A stretch of DNA of 64,000 nucleotides from GWE2-42-39 sp942493345. GTDB taxonomy: Bacteria > Bacteroidota > Bacteroidia > Bacteroidales > Prolixibacteraceae. Position numbers and translations under genes: made by a program. Numbering within the stretch: the stretch's first letter is position 1; every line of letters starts with the position of its first letter. The notes under the pieces were generated by a model. That model had not been told where the DNA came from and did not search any database. It worked only from the letters and a program-made list of their open reading frames with translations. The stretch is taken from positions 4,065,359-4,129,358 of the forward strand of contig OW818695.1 of assembly GCA_942493345.1 (NCBI GenBank). Direction: 5' to 3'. Of the stretch, positions 51,787 to 61,626 are shown in pieces.

Positions 51787-52743
51787 TCATTTTGAGCTTC
51801 CCTGCGTTTTTTGAATCAATTCTTTAATAATTTCATATATCGATTTCCCTTTGTAAGGACCATCCGGTGATGTAAATAATTTTGTTGCATCCCAGTCATC
51901 CTGAAAAATAGCATAGACAAACGTATAACCATCCTTCTCCTGGGGTGCGTGGATATTATTTATATAGACATTTGCCTGTTTGTCTGCAGAGTTGGTCGAT
52001 CTGAACTTATCCATAGCGCCGGGATAGTCAATATACATAAAGTACTTCTTCAGGTTAGGATCATTCTTAAGTGTGTTTAAAGTACTCTCTTTCACGGTCC
52101 AGTTTTCGGTGTCAATATTAAAATCCATATAATCCACATAACCGTAACCATGATGGTAACCGCCAGTCATATTAATACCAATTACTTCGAAGCCTATATC
52201 TTTCAGCCTTTTTAGCATATTTTCAATCTCCACTTCACTATGAACTTTCCAGTAATCGGGCCAGCAATCCAGGTTGATGTTTCTTATTGGCTTTTCCAAA
52301 GGAAGATCGTAAAGGTTTTGAGCAGCTTCAAAGAAATAATCCTCATTCCACTTCAGGTTCAGCTTCGGAATAATGATACATTTCTCACTACCGGCTCTCA
52401 CTGCTGCGTTGAGGAAATCCAGCACGTTCATGGGAGCTTCGCCTTCGTCGACAGGAACAAGCATATCCGGGTCCTGTTTCCCGGTAATGAAGCGCTCTAG
52501 ACAATCCGGTTTTAATTCTTTAATTATCTTCAGAATATCCTGAGCAGTGTAATCATTCAGCATCCATCTGCCTGTTTGAGTACGTACCTTATTAGCATGC
52601 AAGGCAAGTGTGATCATTCGCACATATATTCCATCCGGCAAATACGGATTGATCTCAATATTATTTTTCTGAACATCCTTTTCATATGCGAAAAGAGATT
52701 GCCCTAAAAAGAAGATTATTAAACCTAATATGATATTTTTCAT
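51787..52743 (-). CDS. Secreted TIM-barrel-like protein of unknown function in the PUL
   Basis: A signal peptide (MKNIILGLIIFFLGQSLFA) precedes 300 residues that I cannot place in a named family. The order of strands and loops suggests a TIM barrel: GIYVRMITLALHA, IIIPKLNLKWNEDYF, NINLDCWPDYWK, IGINMTGGYHHGYGYVDYM, YFMYIDYPGAMDKF and YTFVYAIFQDDWDATK. Acidic and aromatic residues sit at the strand ends (D in NLDCW, D in YIDYPG, DD in FQDDWD). This is typical of glycoside hydrolases and related lyases. It is located between a sulfatase and a carboxylesterase in a PUL. A new glycoside-hydrolase-like family is possible. Confidence 0.65.
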   Translation of the reverse strand: MKNIILGLIIFFLGQSLFAYEKDVQKNNIEINPYLPDGIYVRMITLALHANKVRTQTGRWMLNDYTAQDILKIIKELKPDCLERFITGKQDPDMLVPVDEGEAPMNVLDFLNAAVRAGSEKCIIIPKLNLKWNEDYFFEAAQNLYDLPLEKPIRNINLDCWPDYWKVHSEVEIENMLKRLKDIGFEVIGINMTGGYHHGYGYVDYMDFNIDTENWTVKESTLNTLKNDPNLKKYFMYIDYPGAMDKFRSTNSADKQANVYINNIHAPQEKDGYTFVYAIFQDDWDATKLFTSPDGPYKGKSIYEIIKELIQKTQGSSK

Positions 52744-52891
52744 CTTTATTATTCTTCTGATAATTTGGTTTTAGGAGAAATGGCTAAAATCAACAGGTTG
52801 CAAAAAATCAACTACCGTTGGATATACCTGTCTACAAATACACACTATTGAGTCGCCTCTATCCAGTGTTACTTTATGATCCCCATAAATG

Positions 52892-52954
52892 ATCATTAAA
52901 CGGGATTGTATTTTCGGAAGAAATTGTCTCTTTCAACTTAACCCGTTTAATGAT
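52892..52954. repeat. 13-bp inverted repeat after a sulfatase gene
   Basis: ATCATTAAACGGG (52892-52904) and CCCGTTTAATGAT (52942-52954) are perfectly complementary and enclose a 37-nt loop. It lies 36 nt downstream of the sulfatase stop on the minus strand, with no T-run. A transcript-stabilising or polarity-setting structure within the PUL operon is possible. The rest of the gap (52744-52989) has no gene. Confidence 0.7.
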
Positions 52955-52989
52955 TCATTTTTATTTAGAATATTGTTCGGTTTGTAATA

Positions 52990-54564
52990 TTATTTACGCT
53001 TTTTCAGGTAAGCATCCAAAAAACGTTGGTTGTTGGCATCCGAGTCACCATATTTCTCGCGCAATTCTTCCAGACGTTTGTGCATCATCTGCTGTACCTC
53101 AGCATACGCTGGATCACCGTAAACACTGTGCATTTCATGCGGGTCTTTCTCCAGATCATACATTTCCCATTCGTCAAGATCGTAGTAAAAGTGTATTAGT
53201 TTATAGCGGTCGGTAGCTATGCCGTAATGGCGTTTTACCATGTGTGTTGAAGGATATTCGTAATACGTGTAGTAAACGGCATCGCGCCATTCTCCTGTTT
53301 TGCCGGAAACCAGCTTACGGAACGATTCACCCTGCATATCGCCTGGGATTTGAACACCTGCATAGTCGAGAAATGTAGGGGCAAAATCGAGGTTCTGCAC
53401 TAATTTGTTGATCTTCGTTCCCGGTTTAACTTCTTTTGGAAACCGCATAAGTAAAGGGGTACGGAATGATTCTTCGTACATGAACCGTTTGTCGAACCAG
53501 CCATGTTCCCCCAGGTAGAACCCCTGGTCTGAAGTATAAATCACAATGGTATTTTCAGTCAGACCATTTTTATCCAGATAATCCAGTACCTCACCAACCC
53601 CGTCATCGACCGATTTGATACAGCGCAGGTAATCTTTGATGTAGCGGTTATATTTCCATTCGGCAAGTGCTTTGCCTTGCAGATTTGCTTTTAGGAAAGC
53701 CTGGTTTTCACTTTCGTAGGCATCCATCCAGTTTTGTCTTTGTTTTGGATCCATGCGTTTCAGGTCGCTCACAAAGTTGGTACTGTCTCCGTTCGGGTCA
53801 ACAATCAGTTTAAAATCGTGTCCCCACTGTCCATGACCATCAATTTTCATTTCCTGGGTTTTGGCCGCAGTTCCCCGACCTGAGTAATCATCGTAAAAAG
53901 TAGAAGGCGGAGTAAACGTCTTGTCATCGTATAGATTCACATATTTGGGGGCCGGCAACCAGTTGCGGTGAGGGGCTTTCTGGTGGTAAAGCAGGCAAAA
54001 CGGTTTGGTTTTGTCGCGCATTTCGCTGAGCCATTTCAGTGCATATTCAGTTACAATTTCGGTACAATAGCCCGGAATGTGTTTTTTTACGCCGTTAATC
54101 AGAAAATCCGGATTGTAATATTGTCCCTGACCGGGGAGAACCATCGAATAATCAAATCCCTGAGGATTGCCTTCGAGGTGGATTTTACCGATCATGGCTG
54201 TTTGGTAACCGTTTGACTGCAATAGCTTTGCAAAGTTGGGCTGGTTCCAGTCAAAAACAGATTGGACAATATCTATTTTGCCGTTCACAAAACTGTGTTT
54301 CCCCGTCAGCAAAACTGCCCGGCTGGGGGCACAAAGAGAATTGGTAACACAGGCGCGTGTAAAAATAGCGCCTTCCTTGGCCAGTCGGTCGATATTCGGG
54401 GTTTCATTCAAACCATAACCGTAGGCGCTGATCGCCTGATAAGCATGATCGTCACTCATGATGTAAATGATGTTGGGTCTCTCTTGATTTTTTGCAGTGG
54501 AACCTGTTGAGAACACAATCACCAAAATCATTGTGGTGAGTAATAAATTAAAGCTCTTCCTCAT
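52990..54564 (-). CDS. Formylglycine-dependent sulfatase (S1), PUL sulfatase 3
   Basis: Removes a sulfate ester from the target glycan. A signal peptide is at 1-24. The modification site is C78-A-P-S-R within SLCAPSRAVLLTGKH, so the Cys is converted to formylglycine. Metal ligands are in IYIMSDDHAYQ near the N terminus and in IYTSDQGFYLGEHGWFDKRF. The layout of the segment after the active site (GKIHLEGNPQGFDYSMVLPG, CLLYHQKAPHRNW) resembles GlcNAc-6-sulfatase-type S1 subfamilies, but the assignment is tentative. It has 524 residues and is separated from the next sulfatase by 105 nt. Confidence 0.9.
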   Translation of the reverse strand: MRKSFNLLLTTMILVIVFSTGSTAKNQERPNIIYIMSDDHAYQAISAYGYGLNETPNIDRLAKEGAIFTRACVTNSLCAPSRAVLLTGKHSFVNGKIDIVQSVFDWNQPNFAKLLQSNGYQTAMIGKIHLEGNPQGFDYSMVLPGQGQYYNPDFLINGVKKHIPGYCTEIVTEYALKWLSEMRDKTKPFCLLYHQKAPHRNWLPAPKYVNLYDDKTFTPPSTFYDDYSGRGTAAKTQEMKIDGHGQWGHDFKLIVDPNGDSTNFVSDLKRMDPKQRQNWMDAYESENQAFLKANLQGKALAEWKYNRYIKDYLRCIKSVDDGVGEVLDYLDKNGLTENTIVIYTSDQGFYLGEHGWFDKRFMYEESFRTPLLMRFPKEVKPGTKINKLVQNLDFAPTFLDYAGVQIPGDMQGESFRKLVSGKTGEWRDAVYYTYYEYPSTHMVKRHYGIATDRYKLIHFYYDLDEWEMYDLEKDPHEMHSVYGDPAYAEVQQMMHKRLEELREKYGDSDANNQRFLDAYLKKRK

Positions 54565-54669
54565 AATTTTAAAATATTTTGATTTGTTTTCTTATGTTTA
54601 AATAGTTGTTATTCAGAATTAAAATATTGCTGTCTGTATTTGATGTTAAAAAACAAATTTCTGTTTTGT

Positions 54670-56232
54670 CTATTTTGCAGAGCGGCTTCTACCGGCCTCA
54701 ACGAGCTTTTTTAGTTTTCCTGACATTTCCGTTGCCCGAACTTTTTCCTGAAGAATCAGATTATTGCATTCCAGCGAATCGACTTTCATATTATATAACT
54801 GACCTTTCACTTGATCGTTCACTGGTGACAAAACCGAAGGACTGGTAAACCCGCCCGATCCCAGACAATCAATGTATTTCCATGGTCCCTGCTTGATTGC
54901 CAGTTTTCCGGCAGAAGACAAATAAATAACATGATCGCGGGTTGGAGAATTCATATCACCATTCAAAACACTTATAAAACTGAAACTGTCTTCGGCCACG
55001 TTTTCCGAAAGTTGCTGCCCTGTCAGGTCGGCAAGAGTTGCAATTACATCAATCAGGCCGACCGTTTGAGGGCAAACAGCCGGTTTTTTAATTTTTTCAG
55101 GCCAGACAACAATCAATGGAATATGATGACCACCATCCCAGATATCCCCTTTTTGTCCCCGGCGGCTCCAGTTGCTTTGATGCACATAATGTTGTACATC
55201 GTCTTCTGCCCAGGGAGCACCGTTGTCACTCGAGAATATCAACAAAGTATTGTCATCTATCTTCAATTCACGCAGTTTTTGAGTTACCCGTAGCACAATG
55301 TTATCAATCTGGTTGATGAAATCACCATAGGTTCCGAGTTCCGAAGTTCCTTTGAAAGAATCATCGGGCAGCCACGGTGTATGCGGTGCTGTTAATGCCA
55401 AATATAGAAGGAAAGGTTTCTGCGGCGACTTATGAACCTGTCCTTCAATAAACCCGATTCCGCGATCAACAATGGTATTCAAACAGTTTTCAAATTTGAA
55501 TGATTTTGACATTTCACCATTACGCCACCAAACACCACGGTCGTAGTAAATATCATTTTCATCGGTATATTTCCGGTCCCAGTCGTAACTGGTATCATCC
55601 TTTTTTGTTGGATACGCATCAGCTGTCAGAATTACCTCCGGATCAGTCACCTTACCGTTTTCAACAAACACGTAGGGAGGCATATCCAACGAACCGGGAA
55701 GGATGAACGAATAGTCGAAGCCCAATTCATTTGGACTATTTTTCACTGGCTGATGAAAATCGACATTTGTATTATATCGGGAACTTTTCCCCAGAATCAG
55801 TGGTTTTGATTCATCCTTTTTAGCCCATCGCAAACCCAAGTGCCACTTTCCGACAGCTGCTGTGGTGTATCCAGCCTTTTGCATCAAGCTACCAATGGTT
55901 TCCCGGCCAAGCTCAATCAACGGGCTCAGGTAGCCCCAATGATCGGCTTGTTTTGGGACGCGGAAAAAATACCGTCCGGTGAGCAGGCTGTAGCGAGAAG
56001 GGGTGCAAACCGAGCCACCGGAATGAGCATCTGTAAACCGGATTCCTTTTCCAGCCAGATGATCGATGGCCGGAGTGGTAGTCCGGGCATACGGGTTATT
56101 TACCGATACATCACCATATCCCATGTCGTCGGCAAATATTATTACAACGTTAGGTTTTCCCTTCGCCAATACATGGGACGAGGCAATAATAACTGAAACA
56201 AATAAAATGAAACTGAGTACTTGTATTTTCAT
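54670..56232 (-). CDS. Formylglycine-dependent sulfatase (S1, arylsulfatase-A-like), PUL sulfatase 2
   Basis: The signal peptide ends near residue 23. The active-site motif is C76-T-P-S-R in GGSVCTPSRYSLLTGRYF. The metal-binding start is VVIIFADDMGYGDVSVNN, and the second metal site is LLIFSSDNGAPWAEDDV. Catalytic His and Lys are in AAVGKWHLGLRW and LALTAPHTPWLPD. It is 520 residues long. Its sequence around the active site differs from its two neighbours, so the three sulfatases probably act on different positions of the glycan. It starts 35 nt after the SGNH esterase. Confidence 0.92.
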   Translation of the reverse strand: MKIQVLSFILFVSVIIASSHVLAKGKPNVVIIFADDMGYGDVSVNNPYARTTTPAIDHLAGKGIRFTDAHSGGSVCTPSRYSLLTGRYFFRVPKQADHWGYLSPLIELGRETIGSLMQKAGYTTAAVGKWHLGLRWAKKDESKPLILGKSSRYNTNVDFHQPVKNSPNELGFDYSFILPGSLDMPPYVFVENGKVTDPEVILTADAYPTKKDDTSYDWDRKYTDENDIYYDRGVWWRNGEMSKSFKFENCLNTIVDRGIGFIEGQVHKSPQKPFLLYLALTAPHTPWLPDDSFKGTSELGTYGDFINQIDNIVLRVTQKLRELKIDDNTLLIFSSDNGAPWAEDDVQHYVHQSNWSRRGQKGDIWDGGHHIPLIVVWPEKIKKPAVCPQTVGLIDVIATLADLTGQQLSENVAEDSFSFISVLNGDMNSPTRDHVIYLSSAGKLAIKQGPWKYIDCLGSGGFTSPSVLSPVNDQVKGQLYNMKVDSLECNNLILQEKVRATEMSGKLKKLVEAGRSRSAK

Positions 56233-56267
56233 TTTTCTCTGAATATAATAACCTTTAATAAGGTTGA

Positions 56268-57650
56268 TTATTGAATTCTGGATAGTTCGATCAAATGTAT
56301 GACAGGTTTATTGATGGTATAGATCATTTTCACAATTCCATCCATCTCATTCTGCCATTCCTGCCTGAATCCGGGATATTGAGCCTTTTCGTACGACTTA
56401 AAAAATCTTCTAACGGTATTCCAATTAGCCCTGATAGAATCAAGTGCAACCTCATTGTCTGCAAACAACAATCCTTTTTCCTGAAGGAAAGTGAATTCCA
56501 TCCATGCATAATCACGTAGTAATTTTTCTTTTTCCAGGCGTTCTTCATTCAGAAGCAAGATTTTCGTTGCCTGTTGATACTGAGGTGTATTGGTTAGTTC
56601 AGCCATATTTATACCATCGGCCAAGTTTGAAGCTGAAAATTTCGCTATCGGCTGCCCATCAATTAATAATTGATAATTTCCATTTGACAGTTCACCTACT
56701 TTTAGAAGTTCCTGGTTAAACTCTTTGGTAAACGGGATTAACCGAAGCGCTTCTGTTGGTGCTTTCAAATTCCCAAAACCACGGGCAATCGAGTCGACCG
56801 GGAAGGGCAGTGCTTTTGCCAGGTAATTAAACGACAGTCCGTTTTCGTTTCCCTTCAGGCTTGAAACAGTACAATTATCAGTCGAGTCAATCTTTTTAGT
56901 TTTTGCGTTAATGTCAATTTCAGCGACTTTCTTTCCGGCCATTCCCTGGGCTTTCAGAAATAAATAGGCCATTACCAGTTGTCCATCATTGTCGGGGTGG
57001 ACACGGTCATCGCCACACAATGCAAAAGATGGATCTTTCTGCACTTCGCGTTGAATGATTTCCATCATCGGGCGTGTGAAATCAACGAATCCCCAACCGT
57101 TAGCTTTGGCTGATGCCTGCTGAAATTCGTTCACTTTCAGCAACGCTGCATTTTTTGTAGGGAAAACCTGTCTTTCAATTTTCGACATTTCATCGTACGG
57201 TGAGCCGCCAATAATCACTTTGGTAACGCCTTTCGCATCTTGCATGCGTTTCTCAATTACCTGGTAGTTCTCGAACGACTTTTTGATTTGAGCCTCCGCA
57301 ATTTTCTGGGCATCTTCTTTCAAAAAATCACGGTAACCAACGTCATTCATCCCGAAAGTCATCGTCATATACGTTGGATTTCTACTAAAGATGTCATCAT
57401 CCAGGCGTTCTTTAATATCCCAGGACTTATCACCCCCGATACCGGCATTGAACACGGTGACCGGCATATCGGGGAAGCGGGTCATATAATACAGCCAGAT
57501 ATATGCATGATAATGTCCTTTGTGCGTGATACTGTTGCCTACAAAAACAACTCGTTCCCCTTTTTTGAAAGGGGGAACCGTAATTTGTCCCTGTGCTCCG
57601 GCAAACAGAATACAGGTGAAAATGATCAGAAAAAATTGTTTAAAATTCAT
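56268..57650 (-). CDS. Secreted SGNH/GDSL-family esterase
   Basis: A signal peptide (..CILFAGAQG) is followed by a SGNH hydrolase domain at about 30-230. Ser40 lies in VVFVGNSITHKGHY, Gly in VFNAGIGGDKS, Asn in MTFGMNDVGYRDF, and the Asp-His pair is in GDDRVHPDNDGQLVMAY. These are blocks I, II, III and V in order. The remaining 230 residues (alpha/beta, with LAKALPFPVDSIARGF and WMEFTFLQEKGL) form a second domain of unknown role. Such enzymes in PULs usually remove acetyl groups from sugars. It lies between two sulfatases, supporting a role on a sulfated, acetylated glycan. Confidence 0.87.
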   Translation of the reverse strand: MNFKQFFLIIFTCILFAGAQGQITVPPFKKGERVVFVGNSITHKGHYHAYIWLYYMTRFPDMPVTVFNAGIGGDKSWDIKERLDDDIFSRNPTYMTMTFGMNDVGYRDFLKEDAQKIAEAQIKKSFENYQVIEKRMQDAKGVTKVIIGGSPYDEMSKIERQVFPTKNAALLKVNEFQQASAKANGWGFVDFTRPMMEIIQREVQKDPSFALCGDDRVHPDNDGQLVMAYLFLKAQGMAGKKVAEIDINAKTKKIDSTDNCTVSSLKGNENGLSFNYLAKALPFPVDSIARGFGNLKAPTEALRLIPFTKEFNQELLKVGELSNGNYQLLIDGQPIAKFSASNLADGINMAELTNTPQYQQATKILLLNEERLEKEKLLRDYAWMEFTFLQEKGLLFADNEVALDSIRANWNTVRRFFKSYEKAQYPGFRQEWQNEMDGIVKMIYTINKPVIHLIELSRIQ

Positions 57651-57719
57651 ACGTTAATATTTTCGGTAAATAAGACATTAAAGTCTATTTAAAAATCAAT
57701 TGTTTGATGGAGGCCATCG

Positions 57720-59261
57720 TTATTTAATATGTGGAGCATTGGTTTTCTTTGCTGAATATTCCTTCAGTTCCATGCTCAATTCTTTTACAACTTCAGGATA
57801 CTGATTCCAAAGGTTTGTTTGTTCACCCGGATCTTTACTCAAATCGTAAAGTTGTCCCGGTATCGTCGTGAGTTGAGGCTCCGGACTGTCGGTACTGTTT
57901 CTCCTTCCGGCTCCCTTGTAGTTGCATTCCGGGATCATTTTCCAGTTTCCTTTACGTACAGCAGTCACCTGGGGATTATTGTTATAGTGATAAAATACGC
58001 GGTTTTGATAATCAATATCCGATTTTTCACCAAGCCAGAGAGGCAAGATATTCCAGCTGTCGATGGCATCTTTCTGAGAAAGTTCGTAGCCGGTCAGCGC
58101 TGCAAAAGTTGCAAAATGGTCGGCCAGCGAAACAGTTGTTTCATTTACTGAACCCGCTTTAATATGATTTGGCCAGCGTACAATATATGGAATCCGGTGT
58201 CCTCCTTCTTCGGGTTGGCCTTTCCCTTTTTTGAAAGGGCCGTTGGCAAGATGGTGGTTGTTTAAAAGTTCAGCCGTATCATCCGAACCTGAATTAACGG
58301 AACTGAGATAGTAATAGGAACCGTTGTCGCTTGAGAAAATAAGGATGGTATTGTCGCGAATTCCGGCTTCGTCAATGGTTTTCATTACTTCGCCCAAACA
58401 CCAGTCGACCTGCTGACAATAGTCACCGTATTTTCCAATACCTGATTTGCCGATAAACGGTTCATCGGGCACGATAGGTTTGTGAGGTGAATTCAGCGGG
58501 AAGTAAAGGAAAAATGGCTGATCGCCTTTCGACAACTTTTGGATTTGTGCCTTCGACTTTGAAAGGATAACTCCCATCCATTTTTGAATATTGAAATCTT
58601 CTGTTTCAGGCAAATCCGGATTCAGTTTCGGGTTACCAACTAATTTATTTCCTTCCATATTGACATGCCAACCTTCTGCAGGTTGCAGCGGATTTCCAAA
58701 GAAATAATCAAATCCGCGATCCGTAGGTCCCAGGCGTGTTTCTGAAGTCAGCAGCCAATTATCGGCAGGATTTGGAAATCTGCCCCTGACCGGATTTGGT
58801 TGTCCCCATTTTCCGTCTTTCCCTTCAAACAAAACCCCGAAATGCCATTTCCCGACACATGCCGTATAATAACCTTCTTTTTGTAACATCTGCGGCATGG
58901 TCATACAATCCCATGCTTCAGACTGAACATCAGTAAATGTTGTCCAGTTTGCAGCATTTCTACCGGTAAGTAAACCAAACCTCGAAGGGGCACATAATGA
59001 ACCGACACAATGAGCATCGGTAAAACGCATTCCTTCCCCGGCCAGCTTGTCGATATTCGGTGTTTTAATTTGTGATTTTGGATTGTTGCAATGCGCATCT
59101 CCCCAGCCCATGTCATCGGCATAAAAGAAAATAATGTTTGGCTTTGCATTCTTTTCAATTATAGAATTCGATGAAGTTTTAATTTCATTACTAGTAAAAT
59201 TTTTTGCATATGAAGAAAATGCAAAGCTTGTTACTACAGATGCAAGTAATACTCTATTCAT
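57720..59261 (-). CDS. Formylglycine-dependent sulfatase (S1), PUL sulfatase 1
   Basis: The active-site motif is C90-A-P-S-R in VGSLCAPSRFGLLTGRN. Metal ligands are in IIFFYADDMGWGDAHCNNP and ILIFSSDNGSYYYLSS. Catalytic residues are in ACVGKWHFGVLF and FPLNSPHKPIVPD. A hydrophobic N terminus of about 19 residues acts as signal peptide, although it is less typical than in the other two. At 513 residues it is full length. It begins 28 nt after GH92 and is the first of the three sulfatases in transcription order. Confidence 0.92.
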   Translation of the reverse strand: MNRVLLASVVTSFAFSSYAKNFTSNEIKTSSNSIIEKNAKPNIIFFYADDMGWGDAHCNNPKSQIKTPNIDKLAGEGMRFTDAHCVGSLCAPSRFGLLTGRNAANWTTFTDVQSEAWDCMTMPQMLQKEGYYTACVGKWHFGVLFEGKDGKWGQPNPVRGRFPNPADNWLLTSETRLGPTDRGFDYFFGNPLQPAEGWHVNMEGNKLVGNPKLNPDLPETEDFNIQKWMGVILSKSKAQIQKLSKGDQPFFLYFPLNSPHKPIVPDEPFIGKSGIGKYGDYCQQVDWCLGEVMKTIDEAGIRDNTILIFSSDNGSYYYLSSVNSGSDDTAELLNNHHLANGPFKKGKGQPEEGGHRIPYIVRWPNHIKAGSVNETTVSLADHFATFAALTGYELSQKDAIDSWNILPLWLGEKSDIDYQNRVFYHYNNNPQVTAVRKGNWKMIPECNYKGAGRRNSTDSPEPQLTTIPGQLYDLSKDPGEQTNLWNQYPEVVKELSMELKEYSAKKTNAPHIK

Positions 59262-59289
59262 TTTAAATTATTTAAAAAGGTTTATATGA

Positions 59290-61626
59290 TCAAAGTCCGG
59301 TTCCCCACGATTTGTTTGGCTTTGCTCCCATCTCAAATTCAAGTATTCCTCCGGATACAATTTCCTGATGGCTTATCCAGCTTCGGTTCAATGGTTTCCC
59401 GTTTAATTTTGCTGATTGTATGTATATGTTTTCTTTTGAATTGTTTTTGGCGACAACCGTGAATGTATTTCCGCTGTAATATTTTTTGTCCAGTTTAATT
59501 ACAACTTTGTTGAAAACAGGGCTGGTAATCTGGTATTTTCCATCTCCGGGACAAATAGGATGAAATCCGATTGCTGAAAGAATATACCATGCCGACATCT
59601 GTCCTACGTCTTCGTTTCCAACTAAACCGAGGACGTCCGGACCATAGGCTTTTTCACAAATTCTTCGTGTCCATTTTTGAGTCAGCCATGGTTTGCCAAT
59701 TTCATTAAATAAAAACGCAACATGGTGCACCGGTTCATTTGCATGGTTGTAATAGTCGTTCCACATAAAATTGTCAGGAACGCTGTCGAAGAAAGTAATT
59801 AGTTCTTTTTCAAAATATTTCGGCCCCATTAATTTTTGTAATCCTTTTATATCATGCGGAACAAACCATCCTTGTTGATACGGATTGCTTTCAACAGTAC
59901 CTTGTCCTTGTTTCAGTTTCCCTCCCCATTTCATCCACGAACCATCTTCTTCCCGTCCTCTGAACCACTGGACATCCTCATTCCAAATGTTTTTATAATT
60001 CTGTCCTTTGTCGTGAAAAATCTTAGCATCTTCGGTTTTGCCCAATAATTCTGCTAATTCACCGACACACCAATCGGTATAAGCATATTCCAAAGTATGC
60101 GAAATAGATTTTATTTTTTTATTCCCCGGAGACGTGGTTGTATATCCTTTTTCCCCGTTACCAAAGACTTCGACACTTTTTTTTGCATATTGGTAAGCTT
60201 TCTCAATGTCGTAATTTCGTATTCCTTTTTGCCATGCATCAACCAAAACCGATACAGCTGGATTTCCTATCATACACCCAGAATATGAATTCATTATTTC
60301 CCACCGGGAATAATAATTCCGGCCACTGATGTCAGCCATCTGGATTAGCGAATTGATTTCATCATTTACCAAATCAGGTTTAATTATTGTCATCAACGGA
60401 AACTGACTTCTGAAAACATCCCAACCGCTAAAAATGGTGCGATATTGAAAAGTAACTTCATTTAAGTTGTGCGTTTTTTTATCAATACCGGTGTAATTGC
60501 CATCAACGTCGCTAATAATCCGCGGGTCAATAAATGAATGGTATAAAGCCGTACTGAATACTGTTTTATCTCTGTCTGTTCCTCCTTCAACCTGAATTGC
60601 GTCGAATGCTTTTGCCCAAAGCTGGTGCGCCTGTTCTTTAACTTTATCAAAGTCCCATCCCGGAATATCGTGTTCCAGATTTTTCTGAGCGCCTACCATG
60701 CTAACGAATGAAATACCACATTTTAATAGAACTTCTTCGTTGTTTTTCGTGCCAAATTCCAGAAAAAATCCCAGATGTTCTCCTTCCTTTGATTTGATTC
60801 CTCTTTCCACTTTTGCATTGACCACCAGTTCCTGATATTTTTCACCTGCTACATCTTCACGCAACCGGGACCAGTTATCAGGAATGTCGACGCTCCAAAT
60901 TCCGGAATTCGTCAATGGTTTTGAAAACTGGCAGTAGAAATAAGCTATATAGTCGCAATTTCCTGCACCATTTCCCCAACCACCACCTTCAGGCGGACAT
61001 TTCATCCAGCCCCTGATTGTATTATTGTCGACAATCTCTACAAATTGTTTTGTTGAGGTTCCTCCGATTCTACGGGAAAGATCAATCTGAATACGAGATA
61101 GCTTGTTTTCAGGATAGGTAAACCGGATCATCCCGGCTTTCGGTGCTGCTGTTAATTCCGTACGGATTTTGTAATCGTCCAGAGTTACGGCGTAATACCC
61201 TGCTTTTGCCACTTCTGTATCGTGAGAAAATCTGGATCTGTATCCAGATTCAGGTGTTTCATCTTTTCCTTTTGATGTTTTCAATTCGCCATTTGTTGGC
61301 ATTACAAGGAAATTTCCAAATTCTCCGAACCAGCCAATACCACTCATGTGAACAAAACTAAATCCCTCAATTGTTGTATGATGCCATGAATATCCAGAGC
61401 CTGTATCGTCTCCGGTTCGGGTGTCAGGACTTAGCTGTATCATGCCAAAAGGAGTTGCAGCTCCAGGAAATGTTTTTCCTAGTCCATGGGCGCTTCCTCC
61501 GATTTCTTTACTTGAACTGGCTCCTATAAATGGATTTATAAAATCAGCTGAATCTTTTTTCTTTTCTTTTGAATACCCGGATTGAACCAGGAATATGTAT
61601 ATAAAGATTATTAAGAGTTTTTTCAT
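59290..61626 (-). CDS. GH92 alpha-mannosidase
   Basis: Calcium-dependent exo-alpha-mannosidase (mostly alpha-1,2). The start is set at MKKLLIIFIYIFLVQSGYS because this is a signal peptide; an upstream in-frame ATG adds 24 unrelated residues. The N-terminal beta domain has NPFIGASSSKEIGGSAHGLG and SGYSWHHTTIEGFSFVHMSG. The barrel contains FSGWDVFRSQFPLMTII, the substrate-binding WFVPHDIKGLQKLMG, FNEIGKPWLTQKW and the catalytic GNEDVGQMSAWYILSAIGF with the base Asp. At 778 residues it is the usual size. It follows susD after 444 nt and precedes the sulfatases, so it defines mannose as a likely sugar of the target. Confidence 0.95.
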   Translation of the reverse strand: MKKLLIIFIYIFLVQSGYSKEKKKDSADFINPFIGASSSKEIGGSAHGLGKTFPGAATPFGMIQLSPDTRTGDDTGSGYSWHHTTIEGFSFVHMSGIGWFGEFGNFLVMPTNGELKTSKGKDETPESGYRSRFSHDTEVAKAGYYAVTLDDYKIRTELTAAPKAGMIRFTYPENKLSRIQIDLSRRIGGTSTKQFVEIVDNNTIRGWMKCPPEGGGWGNGAGNCDYIAYFYCQFSKPLTNSGIWSVDIPDNWSRLREDVAGEKYQELVVNAKVERGIKSKEGEHLGFFLEFGTKNNEEVLLKCGISFVSMVGAQKNLEHDIPGWDFDKVKEQAHQLWAKAFDAIQVEGGTDRDKTVFSTALYHSFIDPRIISDVDGNYTGIDKKTHNLNEVTFQYRTIFSGWDVFRSQFPLMTIIKPDLVNDEINSLIQMADISGRNYYSRWEIMNSYSGCMIGNPAVSVLVDAWQKGIRNYDIEKAYQYAKKSVEVFGNGEKGYTTTSPGNKKIKSISHTLEYAYTDWCVGELAELLGKTEDAKIFHDKGQNYKNIWNEDVQWFRGREEDGSWMKWGGKLKQGQGTVESNPYQQGWFVPHDIKGLQKLMGPKYFEKELITFFDSVPDNFMWNDYYNHANEPVHHVAFLFNEIGKPWLTQKWTRRICEKAYGPDVLGLVGNEDVGQMSAWYILSAIGFHPICPGDGKYQITSPVFNKVVIKLDKKYYSGNTFTVVAKNNSKENIYIQSAKLNGKPLNRSWISHQEIVSGGILEFEMGAKPNKSWGTGL

